Counted from the stretch's first letter, positions 1 through 8,775 are shown. The stretch is 64,000 nt of DNA from Mycobacterium colombiense (GCF_001953985.1 NZ_MBEI01000078.1:61927-125926), one strand, 5' to 3'. Notes: a model not told the origin generated them from the letters alone. Numbers and translations: made by a program.

Positions 1-354
1 CTGTCGTGCACCGCGTTCGGCACGCTCGCCGGCGCGCTTCTGCTGCTGCGTTCGCGGTGCGCCGACGTCAGAAGAATGCTGGTGCTCGCGGTCGGCGGAA
101 TCGCGGTCGCCGCAACGACCTTCGGTGTTTTCGCCTCGCGCGAAACGGTGTCTGGACCCTGGATCGCCGCGGTGACGACACTGGCGGTCACCGTGGCGAT
201 GTACCTCGGCTTCATCGGCCCCGCGCGACCCGCCTCGACCGTCCTGCGCCGGGGCGCGGGACTGCTGGAGTGGCTGGCGCTGGCCGCCATGGTTCCGTTG
301 ACCTGCTGGATATGTGGACTCTATGGTGCGGTCCGGGGGTTGAACCTCGCATGA
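1..354 (+). CDS. eccD4: ESX-4 membrane protein EccD4, C-terminal fragment
   Basis: Open from the first base of the window and stops at 352-354, so only the last 117 codons are present. The fragment is almost entirely hydrophobic, with about three to four membrane-spanning stretches separated by short Arg-rich turns, as expected for the end of the multi-spanning EccD channel component of a type VII secretion system. Family assignment rests mainly on context: the next gene is a mycosin and the one after is EccB, the eccD4-mycP4-eccB4 order I know from the mycobacterial ESX-4 locus. The stop overlaps the mycP4 start (ATGATGA), which suggests translational coupling. The N-terminal ubiquitin-like domain lies outside the window. 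Confidence 0.8.
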   Translation: MSCTAFGTLAGALLLLRSRCADVRRMLVLAVGGIAVAATTFGVFASRETVSGPWIAAVTTLAVTVAMYLGFIGPARPASTVLRRGAGLLEWLALAAMVPLTCWICGLYGAVRGLNLA

Positions 355-1664
355 TGAGCGCACGCGCCGGCCGCGTGTTGGCGGTGTCGGTGCTGACGCT
401 GACTTCGGCGTTCGGAGCGCCGACGGCGCAGGCGTTTTCGCCGCCGGACGTCGACGACAAGTGGTTGCCGCAACCCGCCTTGCCGGCGTCCCCGTGGCCA
501 ACCGTGCAACGTGAGATCTGCACGCCGATGACGGTCGACGCGGGGCCGGGCCGCAACCAGCGAACGGGCCTGGGCGACCTGTCGGCGGTCTGGCAACTCA
601 GCCGCGGCGCCGGACAACGGGTCGCGGTCGTCGACACCGGGATCTCACGACACCGTCGGCTGCCCGATGTGGTGCCCGGCGGCGACTACGTGTCCACCGG
701 TGACGGGACGCAGGATTGCGACGCGCACGGCACGCTGGTGGCCGGAATCATCGCGGCCACAGTCGATTCCAAGACCGACGGTTTCAGCGGGGTCGCGCCG
801 GAGGCCACGCTGATCAGCATTCGTCAGTCCAGCGCCAAGTTCGCCCCTGCCGGCGACCGGTCCCGCCTCGGCGTCGGTGACGTCGACACGCTGGCGAAGG
901 CCGTTCGGACGGCCGCCGATCTGGGAGCCTCGGTGATCAACATTTCGTCGGTTGCGTGCGCCCCGGTGGCTTCGGCGCTCGACGACCGCGCGCTGGGTGC
1001 GGCGCTGGCCTACGCCGTCGACGTCAAAAATGCCGTCATCGTGGCCGCGGCCGGCAATACCGCTGGCACCGGTCAGTGCCCACCGCAGCGGGCCGACGCG
1101 ACGTGGCAGACCATCACGGTCGCCGTCAGCCCCGCGTGGTACGACGACTATGTCCTGACGGTCGGCTCGGTGAATGCCCATGGCGCGCCATCGCCATTCA
1201 CCCTTGCCGGCCCCTGGGTGGATGTCGCCGCGCCCGGTGAGGCGGTGTCGTCGCTCGCGACGGAACCGGTATCCGGCACAAGCTATGCCGCCCCGGTGGT
1301 CAGCGGACTGGCCGCGCTGATCCGGGCCCGCTTCCCGGCCCTGACCGCCCGACAGGTGATGCAGCGCATCGAGACGACGGCACATCATCCACCCGCCGGA
1401 TGGGATCCCCTCGTCGGCAACGGCACCATCGACCCGCTCGCCGCGGTCAGCACCGGCACAAGTCCGGCCGCCGACAACCGCGTCCCACCACCGGCACCGG
1501 TGCCGATCGCCACGTCGCCGCCGATCCCGCCGCGCGATTCGCGCGCCCGCGACACCGCGCTCCGGGGTGCCGCTATGTGCCTGGCCGCGTTGACCGTCAC
1601 TCTGGCGACCGCGGCAATAAGATGTCGCTCACGGCGAGCGCGCGACCACATCCCGGGCGATTGA
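351..1664 (+). CDS. mycP4: ESX-4 mycosin, subtilisin-like membrane serine protease
   Basis: A 437-residue secreted, membrane-anchored protease of the type VII secretion apparatus. It has an N-terminal signal peptide (about residues 6-28, ending AQA), a subtilase domain and one C-terminal membrane helix (about 405-425) followed by an Arg-rich cytosolic end. The catalytic triad is visible as Asp95 in VVDTG, His126 in DAHGTLVAG and Ser311 in GTSYAAP. Cys57 and Cys123 flank the active site as in other mycosins. The ATG at 351 overlaps the eccD4 stop; a second ATG follows directly at 354. A longer upstream reading in this frame runs over eccD4 and is rejected. The 3' end overlaps eccB4 on the other strand by 36 bases. 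Confidence 0.9.
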   Translation: MMSARAGRVLAVSVLTLTSAFGAPTAQAFSPPDVDDKWLPQPALPASPWPTVQREICTPMTVDAGPGRNQRTGLGDLSAVWQLSRGAGQRVAVVDTGISRHRRLPDVVPGGDYVSTGDGTQDCDAHGTLVAGIIAATVDSKTDGFSGVAPEATLISIRQSSAKFAPAGDRSRLGVGDVDTLAKAVRTAADLGASVINISSVACAPVASALDDRALGAALAYAVDVKNAVIVAAAGNTAGTGQCPPQRADATWQTITVAVSPAWYDDYVLTVGSVNAHGAPSPFTLAGPWVDVAAPGEAVSSLATEPVSGTSYAAPVVSGLAALIRARFPALTARQVMQRIETTAHHPPAGWDPLVGNGTIDPLAAVSTGTSPAADNRVPPPAPVPIATSPPIPPRDSRARDTALRGAAMCLAALTVTLATAAIRCRSRRARDHIPGD

Positions 1665-2975
1665 GGCGTTCTGCCGGCTCAACTCCGGCCCGGCCGGCAA
1701 CAGCGTGAGAAGCGGCCACGGTGCCAGGCCCGCATCGCCAAGGCCGAGATCGCGCGCGGCGTCGTCGTCATGAATGGCGAACCGGACCCCGGTGTCGGCG
1801 ATCAGGTAGCGGGTGCCGGCCTCGTCGCCCGCCCGCACGTACGCGCTTGCGCCGGGCGGCACGTACACGGCGTCCAACCCGGGACCGTCGCCGTCGGCCT
1901 GCGCCAATGCCACCGGTGCCCGACCGGACGGGATGGGGAGCCCGACGTCCAGGAACGCGACGGCGGTTTTCGCCTCCTCCCAGCCGGCGCACAACGTGCC
2001 GGCGGACTGGGAGAGCGCTGGCGCCCGGTCGGGAAAGAGGGCAACCGGCAGCTCGGCGACGACGGGAGCGGCCCGGATGGCATCGGCCGCGACGGTGACG
2101 GGGTTGGCCGTTCCCTGCGGGTTGCTGAGGCGCAGCAGGTCGGCGGCCACCTGACCGATGCGCTGCACCCCGGCGGCCAAGACCGCGTAGTACTCGTCGC
2201 CGTCGGTCCGTGTGATGCGAAGCACACTGCCGACGGCGAATCCGGGCAGTCCCGGCGTCCTGGCGCCCCGACCGCGGATCCGTGGCGGCGCGATCGGCGC
2301 CGCTTCCGGCACGGCATTCAGCAATGCCTGCGAGACGAGCAGCGGCGTGCGGCCCTCGATGCGCAGCGCGCGGACCACGGCGGCATCGTCGAGGTCCACG
2401 ATCGCCCGGTGGCCGTCGTAGAGCAGGTAGGCCGGCGAACGGGAAGCCGTTGCCACCAGGATCGCGTGCCCGGCGGCGAGGCGGTGCACCGCCGGCGCCT
2501 CGGAGCGGCGGCCGAGGATGACCGTCGTGATGCTAGCGCCGGTGCTAGCGCATATCGACCAACTCATATCCCCCGGAGACAGCGGCCTGCCGAGAAATTG
2601 CGGGGCGCCCGGAATGCCCAGCAGCGGCCCGCGTTTGGTGGTGCCCAGGTCGGCTTCGGTGACCGGCTGCGGGTCGGCGGCCGTCGCCGCAATGAGCCGG
2701 GCAGAGGCCAGGTTGAGCACCGGATGCCAGACATCGCCCACTCGAACGAAGAGGGCACCCGATTCCCGGCTCACCACGATCTGCGCACGATCCAGCGGCA
2801 CATGCGGTCGCAGCAATCCGAGAACCGCGCAGCCCGCCACGACGATGGCCGTGACGACGCACCCGAGCGCCAGCCCGGATCCCCGGATTTCTTCGCCCAG
2901 AAGCGCACGTTCGGTCCGCCGCAGCAAATACCGATACGCGCTGAGGGACAGCCAGGTGGCCGGCTGGCGCGGCAC
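1629..2975 (-). CDS. eccB4: ESX-4 secretion component EccB4
   Basis: A 448-residue EccB-family protein of the ESX-4 type VII secretion system. It has a short cytosolic N terminus typical of the family (PRQPATWLSLSAYRYLLRR), one membrane helix at about residues 34-55, and a large periplasmic domain with the family's ESGALYVRV-like, LNLASARLI and KRGPLLGIPGAPQ segments. The GTG at 2975 is chosen because GGGGAG lies five bases upstream and the protein then begins exactly where EccB proteins begin; an ATG at 3050 would add 25 residues of non-family sequence. It is convergent with mycP4 and shares 36 bases with it. A divergent promoter region for the cutinase gene lies just upstream. Confidence 0.88.
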   Translation of the reverse strand: MPRQPATWLSLSAYRYLLRRTERALLGEEIRGSGLALGCVVTAIVVAGCAVLGLLRPHVPLDRAQIVVSRESGALFVRVGDVWHPVLNLASARLIAATAADPQPVTEADLGTTKRGPLLGIPGAPQFLGRPLSPGDMSWSICASTGASITTVILGRRSEAPAVHRLAAGHAILVATASRSPAYLLYDGHRAIVDLDDAAVVRALRIEGRTPLLVSQALLNAVPEAAPIAPPRIRGRGARTPGLPGFAVGSVLRITRTDGDEYYAVLAAGVQRIGQVAADLLRLSNPQGTANPVTVAADAIRAAPVVAELPVALFPDRAPALSQSAGTLCAGWEEAKTAVAFLDVGLPIPSGRAPVALAQADGDGPGLDAVYVPPGASAYVRAGDEAGTRYLIADTGVRFAIHDDDAARDLGLGDAGLAPWPLLTLLPAGPELSRQNASIARDVVARSP

Positions 2976-3096
2976 TGAATCTCCCCACCCCGTGAATTCG
3001 TCAACGCCCACGGTAAGCCGCCATTTCGGGGCGCAAGAGCGGTTATCCACAGGTCGTGGGAGTTTCGGCAGATAACAATTTGGGTAAAATTGCCCG

Positions 3097-4032
3097 GTGC
3101 AAACTCACCGTGTACGTACCCGTCGGGCGGGCACCGCGCGGTCAGCAGGCCGTTTGATTGGTCTGGGTGCTTCTGCCCTGGTTATCGCTGCTGGCCTGTT
3201 CGCCACCCCCTCCGCAGCGCCCAAAGCCTCCGCCGATGACTGCCCGGACGTCGAGGTGATCTTCGCCCGCGGCACCAACGAACCGCCCGGCCTGGGCCGG
3301 GTCGGCGACGCGCTCGTGGACTCGCTGCGCCAGCAGACCAACGGCCTGAACATCCTGCCCTACGGGGTGAACTACGCCGCCAGCAAGCTGCAGCTGCACG
3401 GGGGCGACGGCGCCAACGACACGATCGACCGCGTCAAGAAGAGCGTGGAGAAGTGCCCCAACACCAAGATCGTGCTGGGCGGCTACTCGCAGGGCGCCTC
3501 GGTGATGGACATCGTGGCCGGCGTCCCGATCGGCGGCATCAGCTGGGGCAGCGCGCTGCCCGCGCAATACGCCAGCAACATCGTGGCCGTCACCACCTTC
3601 GGCGACGTGGCCGACCGCGCCGGCGGCACCCTGCCCAGCCAGAGCGCGCTGCTGGGTTCCAAGGCCGTCGACTATTGCAACCCTAACGACCCGATCTGCC
3701 ACGCCGGCCCAGGTAACGAGTGGAGCGGGCACACCGAGGGCTACGTTCCCGTCTACACCACCCAGGCCGCGGCGTTCGTCGCGCAAAAACTGGCGGCCGC
3801 CGGTGTCGGCCAGCAGTCACCCGCGTTCGGTCCGCCGCTGGGCCCCGGCTACGGCCCGCAGTCGCCGGGTTACGGCCCGCAGTCACCGGGCTACGGCCAG
3901 CAGTCGCCGGTCTACGGGCAGAACCCGCCCGGGTCGGGCCCCTCGATCCACGGCGGCACCGGCACCGCTCCGGCGCCCGCGCCGTCGCTGCCGACCCCGA
4001 CTACCGGCTCACCGCAAGCACCTCTCGTCTAA
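3097..4032 (+). CDS. cut3: Secreted cutinase-family esterase with repeat tail (Cut3-like)
   Basis: A 311-residue serine esterase of the cutinase/CFP21 family, probably exported to the cell wall or medium. It has a signal peptide of about 46 residues cut near ASA-DD, then the cutinase fold with nucleophile Ser131 in GGYSQG, Asp198 in CNPNDPIC and His212 in SGHTEGY. Four Cys form the usual two disulfides (48/120 and 194/201). Unlike the M. tuberculosis protein as I recall it (about 262 residues), residues 240-311 form a Pro/Gly/Tyr/Gln-rich tail with four seven-residue units of the type YGPQSPG. The start is GTG at 3097, with no strong ribosome site. The next cutinase follows on the same strand 42 bases later. 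Confidence 0.85.
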   Translation: MQTHRVRTRRAGTARSAGRLIGLGASALVIAAGLFATPSAAPKASADDCPDVEVIFARGTNEPPGLGRVGDALVDSLRQQTNGLNILPYGVNYAASKLQLHGGDGANDTIDRVKKSVEKCPNTKIVLGGYSQGASVMDIVAGVPIGGISWGSALPAQYASNIVAVTTFGDVADRAGGTLPSQSALLGSKAVDYCNPNDPICHAGPGNEWSGHTEGYVPVYTTQAAAFVAQKLAAAGVGQQSPAFGPPLGPGYGPQSPGYGPQSPGYGQQSPVYGQNPPGSGPSIHGGTGTAPAPAPSLPTPTTGSPQAPLV

Positions 4033-4074
4033 ATCGTTACCGTCGGGTTACCAACGCCCCCTTAACATCTCTGT

Positions 4075-4710
4075 GTGAGGCTTATCCCGTTAGGGCTGGG
4101 CATCGGAATTGGCGCAACGGGCGCGTTATTGGTTGCCCCCCAATTGGTTCCGCATGCGTCGGCGTCGTGCCCCGGCGTTGAAGTGGTCTTCGCCCGGGGC
4201 ACCGACGAGCCACCCGGTGTCGGCAAGGTGGGCGGTGCGTTCGTCAGCTCGTTGCGCGAGCAGACCCGCAAAAGCGTTGGCGCATACGCGGTGAACTACC
4301 CCGCCAGCAAGGACTTCCTGGCTGCCACCAACGGCGCCAACGACGCCAGCACCCACATCCAGCAGATGGCCGCCAACTGCCCCAACACCAAACTGGTGCT
4401 GGGCGGATACTCGCAGGGCGCCGCCGTCGTCGACATCGTCACCGCCGCACCGGTGTCCGGCCTCGGCTACCGCCAGCCGTTGCCACCCGCGGCCGCCGAT
4501 CACGTCGCCGCCGTCGCCCTGTTCGGCAACCCGTCCGGCCGGGCGGGTCAACTGATGAGCGCACTGTCCCCGAATTTCGAGGGCAAGACCATCGACCTGT
4601 GCAACCCGGGTGACCCGATCTGCTCGAGCGGCATGCAGTGGAGCTCGCACCTGAGCTACGTCCCCGGATTGACCAACAAGGCAGCGAATTTCGTGGCGGC
4701 CAGGGTCTAG
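4075..4710 (+). CDS. Secreted cutinase-family esterase (Cut4-like)
   Basis: A 211-residue cutinase-family hydrolase and tandem paralogue of the preceding gene. It has a short signal peptide ending near residue 30 (HASA-SC). The triad is Ser113 in GGYSQG, Asp180 in CNPGDPIC and His192 in SSHLSY; disulfide cysteines are at 32/102 and 176/183. There is no C-terminal repeat tail. The start is GTG at 4075, only 42 bases after the upstream stop, so co-transcription is likely. Position and sequence match the second cutinase of the ESX-4-adjacent pair (Rv3452, often called cut4). The stop codon overlaps that of truA on the opposite strand. Confidence 0.85.
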   Translation: MRLIPLGLGIGIGATGALLVAPQLVPHASASCPGVEVVFARGTDEPPGVGKVGGAFVSSLREQTRKSVGAYAVNYPASKDFLAATNGANDASTHIQQMAANCPNTKLVLGGYSQGAAVVDIVTAAPVSGLGYRQPLPPAAADHVAAVALFGNPSGRAGQLMSALSPNFEGKTIDLCNPGDPICSSGMQWSSHLSYVPGLTNKAANFVAARV

Positions 4711-5675
4711 CGCGAGCGGATATCCCGGGTGATCAGGTTGCGTGCGGCCAGCTGGTCGTCGGGCGGGTAGTCGACACCGATCAGCGATAACCCGTGGGCC
4801 GGCGCGGCGGCGAAGTCACTGGAACGCTCTGTGGCGCTGAGCAATTCGCGGCAATACGAGACGGGGCGGCGGTGTTCGCCGACCGCCAGCAGCGCGCCGA
4901 CCAGCGAGCGCACCATCGACCAGCAGAACGCGTCCGCGCTGACCTGCGCGGTGATCAGGTCGCCGTCGCGGGTCCACTCCAGCCGCTGCAGGTCGCGAAT
5001 GGTGGTCGCGTTCTCGCGGTGACGGCAGAACGCGGCAAAGTCGTGCAATCCCAGCAGGTCTCGCGACGCGGCGGCCATCGCCTCGACGTCCAGCGGACGC
5101 GGCCAGGCGGTGACGTAGCGGGCCTGCAGCGGCTGCACGCCCCACGGCGCCGTCGAGATCCGGTACAGATAGTGACGCCGCAACGCCGAGAAGCGGGCGT
5201 CGAAACCCGCAGGGGCGCGGCTGATGTCGACGACCCGGACATCGGTGGGCAAAAACCGGCCCAGCCGGCGCAGCAGCGGCAGAAACTCGGGTTCACCGAC
5301 ATGCGGCGCACGCGGGTAGGCGTTCGGCAGCGCCTCCAGCGGCACGTCGACGTGTGCCACCTGCCCGGTGGCGTGGACTCCGGCGTCGGTGCGGCCCGCC
5401 GCGCGCAGCCGCACCGGCGTGCGAAAGACCGTCGTCAGCGCCTCGTCGAGAATTCCTGCCACGGTCCGCTGGCCGGCCTGAGCGGCCCAGCCCGCGAAAC
5501 CTGTTCCGTCGTAGGCGATATCAAGCCGCAGACGGACGTCCTCGCTAACTCTCGTCAGCCTCGTCGTTTGCCTCGGCGGCTTCGGCCTCAGCCCGGGCGG
5601 CCACGGCCTTGTCGGCCTTGTCCTCGGCTTCGGCCTGCGCCTTGGTCGGCTCGGCCTCGGTCGTGGTCTCCTCAC
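4707..5675 (-). CDS. truA: tRNA pseudouridine synthase A
   Basis: Pseudouridylates positions 38-40 of the tRNA anticodon arm. The TruA domain begins near base 5535 (VRLRLDIAYDGTGFAGW) and contains the catalytic Asp in AAGRTDAGVHA, the RHYLYRI segment and the terminal SATERSSDFAAAPAHGLSL motif. The start is uncertain. From base 5675 there is an in-frame ATG, but the first about 43 residues are then an Arg/Pro-rich translation of the rplQ tail in another frame. No ATG, GTG or TTG lies between that codon and the conserved domain; the nearest plausible initiator is a CTG at about 5562. The gene is last in the alpha-operon series and must overlap rplQ or use a rare start. Confidence 0.85.
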   Translation of the reverse strand: MRRPRPRPSRPRRRPKPRTRPTRPWPPGLRPKPPRQTTRLTRVSEDVRLRLDIAYDGTGFAGWAAQAGQRTVAGILDEALTTVFRTPVRLRAAGRTDAGVHATGQVAHVDVPLEALPNAYPRAPHVGEPEFLPLLRRLGRFLPTDVRVVDISRAPAGFDARFSALRRHYLYRISTAPWGVQPLQARYVTAWPRPLDVEAMAAASRDLLGLHDFAAFCRHRENATTIRDLQRLEWTRDGDLITAQVSADAFCWSMVRSLVGALLAVGEHRRPVSYCRELLSATERSSDFAAAPAHGLSLIGVDYPPDDQLAARNLITRDIRSR

Positions 5676-6177
5676 CCTCGGCGGTGGCCTCCTCGGCCGT
5701 CGGGCCGACGGCTTCCTCAGGCTCGACTGCCGCCTGAGGTGCCGCCGCTGCCGCGACAGGGGCGTCAGCCTTCTTGGAAGCCTTCACCCGACGAGCCCGA
5801 TCCGCTTCGGAGGTGACCGTCTTCTCCCGCACCAGCTCGATCACGACCATGGGCGCGTTGTCGCCCTTGCGCGGCTCGACCTTGATGATGCGGGTGTAGC
5901 CGCCGTTGCGGTCGGCGTAGAACGGGCCGATCTCCGCGAACAGGGCGTGCACCACGTCCTTGTCGCGGATCTTCTTCAGCACCTCTCGACGGTTGTGCAG
6001 CGCACCCTTTTTCGCGTGGGTGATCAGCTTCTCCGCGTAGGGCCGCAGCGCCCGCGCCTTGGGCTCGGTTGTCTTGATCCGGCCGTGCTCGAACAGGGAG
6101 GTGGCCAGGTTGGCGAGAAGCGCCTTCTGGTGCGAAGACGACCCGCCGAGGCGAGGTCCCTTGGTGGGCTTGGGCAT
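5545..6177 (-). CDS. rplQ: 50S ribosomal protein L17
   Basis: A 210-residue protein. The first about 120 residues are a standard L17 domain (PTKGPRLGGSSSHQKALLANL, NGGYTRI, VIELVREK). The remaining about 90 residues are an Ala/Glu/Thr-rich acidic tail typical of mycobacterial L17 and longer than the roughly 120-residue bacterial norm. It lies 60 bases downstream of rpoA in the same operon. The tail DNA is overlapped in another frame by the 5' end of truA. Confidence 0.97.
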   Translation of the reverse strand: MPKPTKGPRLGGSSSHQKALLANLATSLFEHGRIKTTEPKARALRPYAEKLITHAKKGALHNRREVLKKIRDKDVVHALFAEIGPFYADRNGGYTRIIKVEPRKGDNAPMVVIELVREKTVTSEADRARRVKASKKADAPVAAAAAPQAAVEPEEAVGPTAEEATAEGEETTTEAEPTKAQAEAEDKADKAVAARAEAEAAEANDEADES

Positions 6178-6237
6178 TGCGACTATCTCCTATTTGGGGC
6201 CGGCCCCCGTATCAGGTAGGGCCGGGACGGAATTCTT

Positions 6238-7281
6238 TTACAGCTGTTCGGTTTCCGCGTAGTCCTGGTCGTCGTAGGACGCCTCGTTGGACCAGGTGCC
6301 GGTGGCGACGTCGTAGCCCGCGACCTGCGAGGGGTCGAAGCTCGGCGGGCTGTCCTTGAGCGACAGGCCCAGCTGGTGCAGCTTGACCTTCACCTCGTCG
6401 ATGGACTTCTGACCGAAGTTGCGGATGTCGAGCAGGTCGGACTCGGTGCGGCTGACCAGCTCGCCGACGGTGTGCACGCCCTCGCGCTTGAGGCAGTTGT
6501 AGGACCGCACCGTCAGATCCAGGTCGTCGATCGGCAGCGCGAACGACGCGATGTGGTCGGCCTCGGCCGGCGACGGCCCGATCTCGATGCCCTCGGCCTC
6601 GACGTTGAGTTCGCGTGCCAGACCGAACAATTCGACCAGGGTCTTACCCGCCGACGCCAGCGCGTCGCGGGGGTTGATCGAGCTCTTGGTCTCGACGTCC
6701 AGGATCAGCTTGTCGAAGTCGGTGCGCTGCTCGACACGGGTGGCGTCCACCTTGTAGGTGACCTTGAGCACCGGCGAGTAGATGGAATCGACTGGGATAC
6801 GGCCGATTTCGGCACCCGAAGCGCGGTTCTGCACGGCCGGCACGTAGCCACGGCCGCGCTCGACGACCAGCTCGACCTCGAGCTTGCCCTTGTCGTTCAG
6901 CGTCGCGATGTGCAGGTCGGGGTTGTGCACGGTGACACCGGCGGGCGGCACGATGTCCCCCGCGGTGACCTCACCCGGGCCCTGCTTGCGCAGGTACATG
7001 GTGACCGGCTCGTCCTCCTCGGAGGACACCACCAGGCTCTTGAGGTTCAAGATGATCGCGGTGACGTCTTCCTTGACACCCGGCACGGTGGTGAACTCGT
7101 GCAGCACGCCGTCGATGCGGATGCTGGTGACGGCCGCACCCGGAATCGAGGACAGCAGCGTCCGGCGCAACGAATTGCCCAGGGTGTAACCGAATCCCGG
7201 CTCCAGCGGTTCGATGACGAACTGGGAGCGGCTGTCGGTAAGGACTTCCTCCGACAATGTGGGTCGCTGAGAGATCAGCAT
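6238..7281 (-). CDS. rpoA: RNA polymerase alpha subunit
   Basis: A 347-residue alpha subunit. The N-terminal assembly domain (about residues 1-230) shows EPLEPGFGYTLGNSLRRTLLSSIPGAA and the RAS-EIGRIPVDSIYSPV region. A flexible linker leads to the C-terminal DNA-binding domain (about 250-320) with LDLTVRSYNCLKREGVHTV and NFGQKSIDEV. It dimerises to nucleate core polymerase and contacts activators and UP elements. The gene lies between rpsD and rplQ on the minus strand, with 75 and 60 bases of spacer. Confidence 0.98.
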   Translation of the reverse strand: MLISQRPTLSEEVLTDSRSQFVIEPLEPGFGYTLGNSLRRTLLSSIPGAAVTSIRIDGVLHEFTTVPGVKEDVTAIILNLKSLVVSSEEDEPVTMYLRKQGPGEVTAGDIVPPAGVTVHNPDLHIATLNDKGKLEVELVVERGRGYVPAVQNRASGAEIGRIPVDSIYSPVLKVTYKVDATRVEQRTDFDKLILDVETKSSINPRDALASAGKTLVELFGLARELNVEAEGIEIGPSPAEADHIASFALPIDDLDLTVRSYNCLKREGVHTVGELVSRTESDLLDIRNFGQKSIDEVKVKLHQLGLSLKDSPPSFDPSQVAGYDVATGTWSNEASYDDQDYAETEQL

Positions 7282-7356
7282 GGTGTTCTTCTTCTCCTTC
7301 TCGGCACCCGCTATTTGATGCCGTCAAGACCTGCGCCAGGTTGCGCGCAGGGGTCT

Positions 7357-7962
7357 TTACTTCGAGTAGAACTCGACGATGAGCTGCTCGGTGAGCGGCA
7401 CGTCGATCTGCGCCCGCTCGGGCAGCTGGTGCACGAGGATGCGCTGACGCTCCCCCACCACCTGCAGCCAGCTCGGGATCGGGCGGTCGCCCGCCGTCTC
7501 CCGCGCGATCTGGAACGGCACGGTGTTCAGCGAGCCGTCCCGCACGTCGATGATGTCGTACTGCGACACCCGGTAGCTGGGCACGTTGACGTGCACGCCG
7601 TTGACGCTGAAGTGTCCGTGGCTGACCAGCTGACGCGCCATCCGGCGGGTACGGGCCAGGCCGGCGCGGTACACGACGTTGTCCAGCCGGCTTTCCAGGA
7701 TGCGCAGCAGCTCTTCACCCGTCTTACCGGGCTGGCGCACGGCCTCTTCGTAGTAGCGACGGAACTGCTTTTCCATCACGCCGTAGGTGAAGCGGGCCTT
7801 CTGCTTCTCCTGCAGCTGCAGCAGGTATTCGCTCTCCTTGATCCGCGCGCGGCCGTGCTGGCCGGGCGGGTAGGGGCGCTTCTCGAACGCTTGGTCGCCG
7901 CCGACGAGGTCGGTGCGCAGCCGGCGCGACTTGCGGGTAACGGGTCCGGTGTAACGAGCCAT
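7357..7962 (-). CDS. rpsD: 30S ribosomal protein S4
   Basis: A 201-residue primary rRNA-binding protein of the small subunit. It begins MARYTGPVTRKSRRL and contains the S4 RNA-binding motif at about residues 95-155 (RLDNVVYRAGLARTRRMARQ, GHFSVNGVHVN). No Cys residues are present in the N-terminal region, so this is the zinc-free form. It sits between rpsK and rpoA, the usual alpha-operon order. Confidence 0.98.
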   Translation of the reverse strand: MARYTGPVTRKSRRLRTDLVGGDQAFEKRPYPPGQHGRARIKESEYLLQLQEKQKARFTYGVMEKQFRRYYEEAVRQPGKTGEELLRILESRLDNVVYRAGLARTRRMARQLVSHGHFSVNGVHVNVPSYRVSQYDIIDVRDGSLNTVPFQIARETAGDRPIPSWLQVVGERQRILVHQLPERAQIDVPLTEQLIVEFYSK

Positions 7963-7977
7963 TGGGTTCTTTTCCTC

Positions 7978-8394
7978 CTAGACCCTGCGTCGCTTCGGGG
8001 GGCGAACGCCGTTGTGCGGCTGGGGGGTGACGTCGGAGATCGCGCCGACCTCCAGACCGGCGGCCTGCAGCGACCGGATCGCCGTCTCCCGGCCCGAGCC
8101 CGGGCCCTTCACGAACACGTCAACCTTCTTCACGCCGTGCTCCTGCGCCTTGCGGGCCGCGTTCTCGGCGGCCAGCTGCGCGGCGAACGGCGTCGACTTC
8201 CGCGAGCCCTTGAACCCGACGTGACCCGACGACGCCCAGGCGATGACATTGCCCTGCGGGTCGGTGATGGTCACGATCGTGTTGTTGAACGTGCTCTTGA
8301 TGTGGGCGGCACCGTGCGGGACGTTCTTCTTTTCCCGGCGACGGGTCTTCTGCCCCTTCTTGGGAGCAGAGGCTGCCTTCTTGGCTGGTGGCAT
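7978..8394 (-). CDS. rpsK: 30S ribosomal protein S11
   Basis: A 138-residue S11 with the conserved GAAHIKSTFNNTIVTITD segment, the GHVGFKGSRKSTPFAAQ region and the basic C terminus PHNGVRPPKRRRV. The N terminus is Ala/Lys-rich. It is six bases from the rpsM stop and 15 bases before rpsD, so co-translated in the alpha operon. Confidence 0.98.
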   Translation of the reverse strand: MPPAKKAASAPKKGQKTRRREKKNVPHGAAHIKSTFNNTIVTITDPQGNVIAWASSGHVGFKGSRKSTPFAAQLAAENAARKAQEHGVKKVDVFVKGPGSGRETAIRSLQAAGLEVGAISDVTPQPHNGVRPPKRRRV

Positions 8395-8400
8395 GGGTGA

Positions 8401-8775
8401 TTACCTGGCCTTCTTCTTGCCGGCGATGGTGCGCTTGGGGCCCTTGCGGGTGCGCGCGTTGGTCTTGGTCCGCTGGCCGCGCACCGGCAGGCCGCGGCGG
8501 TGCCGCAGGCCCTGGTAGCAGCCGATCTCGATCTTGCGCCGGATGTCGGCCTGAACCTCGCGGCGCAGGTCACCCTCCACCTTCAGGTTCGCTTCGATGT
8601 AGTCACGCAAGTGGGTCAGCTGGTCATCGGTCAGGTCCCGGGTGCGCAGGTTCCGATCGATGCCGGTAGCTGCCAGGATCTCGTTCGACCGGGTGCGGCC
8701 GACGCCGAAGATGTAGGTCAGCGCGATCTCCATCCGCTTGTCACGCGGAAGATCGACGCCTACTAATCGAGCCAT
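8401..8775 (-). CDS. rpsM: 30S ribosomal protein S13
   Basis: A 124-residue S13 of the small-subunit head. It has the N-terminal MARLVGVDLPRDKRMEIALTYI, the helix-hairpin-helix segment GVGRTRSNEI and the basic C-terminal GLPVRGQRTKTNARTRKGP. The 168 bases between it and rpmJ contain no other supported gene. Confidence 0.98.
   Translation of the reverse strand: MARLVGVDLPRDKRMEIALTYIFGVGRTRSNEILAATGIDRNLRTRDLTDDQLTHLRDYIEANLKVEGDLRREVQADIRRKIEIGCYQGLRHRRGLPVRGQRTKTNARTRKGPKRTIAGKKKAR

Noticed and set aside
6..350. mycP4 extended upstream by 115 codons
   Set aside because: This part is the eccD4 coding region in another frame; the signal peptide of the mycosin starts at 351.
341..368. TGAACC with CGC 16 bases downstream, at the eccD4-mycP4 junction
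   Set aside because: Inside coding DNA of an apparent operon and lacking the CGT of the -10, so most likely chance.
1770..2978. A 402-codon plus-strand frame opposite eccB4
   Set aside because: Shadow of eccB4; composition dominated by Arg, Gly and Asp without domains.
6376..8400. A 674-codon open frame antisense to rpoA, rpsD and rpsK
   Set aside because: It lies wholly opposite three certain ribosomal/polymerase genes; in GC-rich DNA such antisense frames stay open by codon bias. No recognisable motif.
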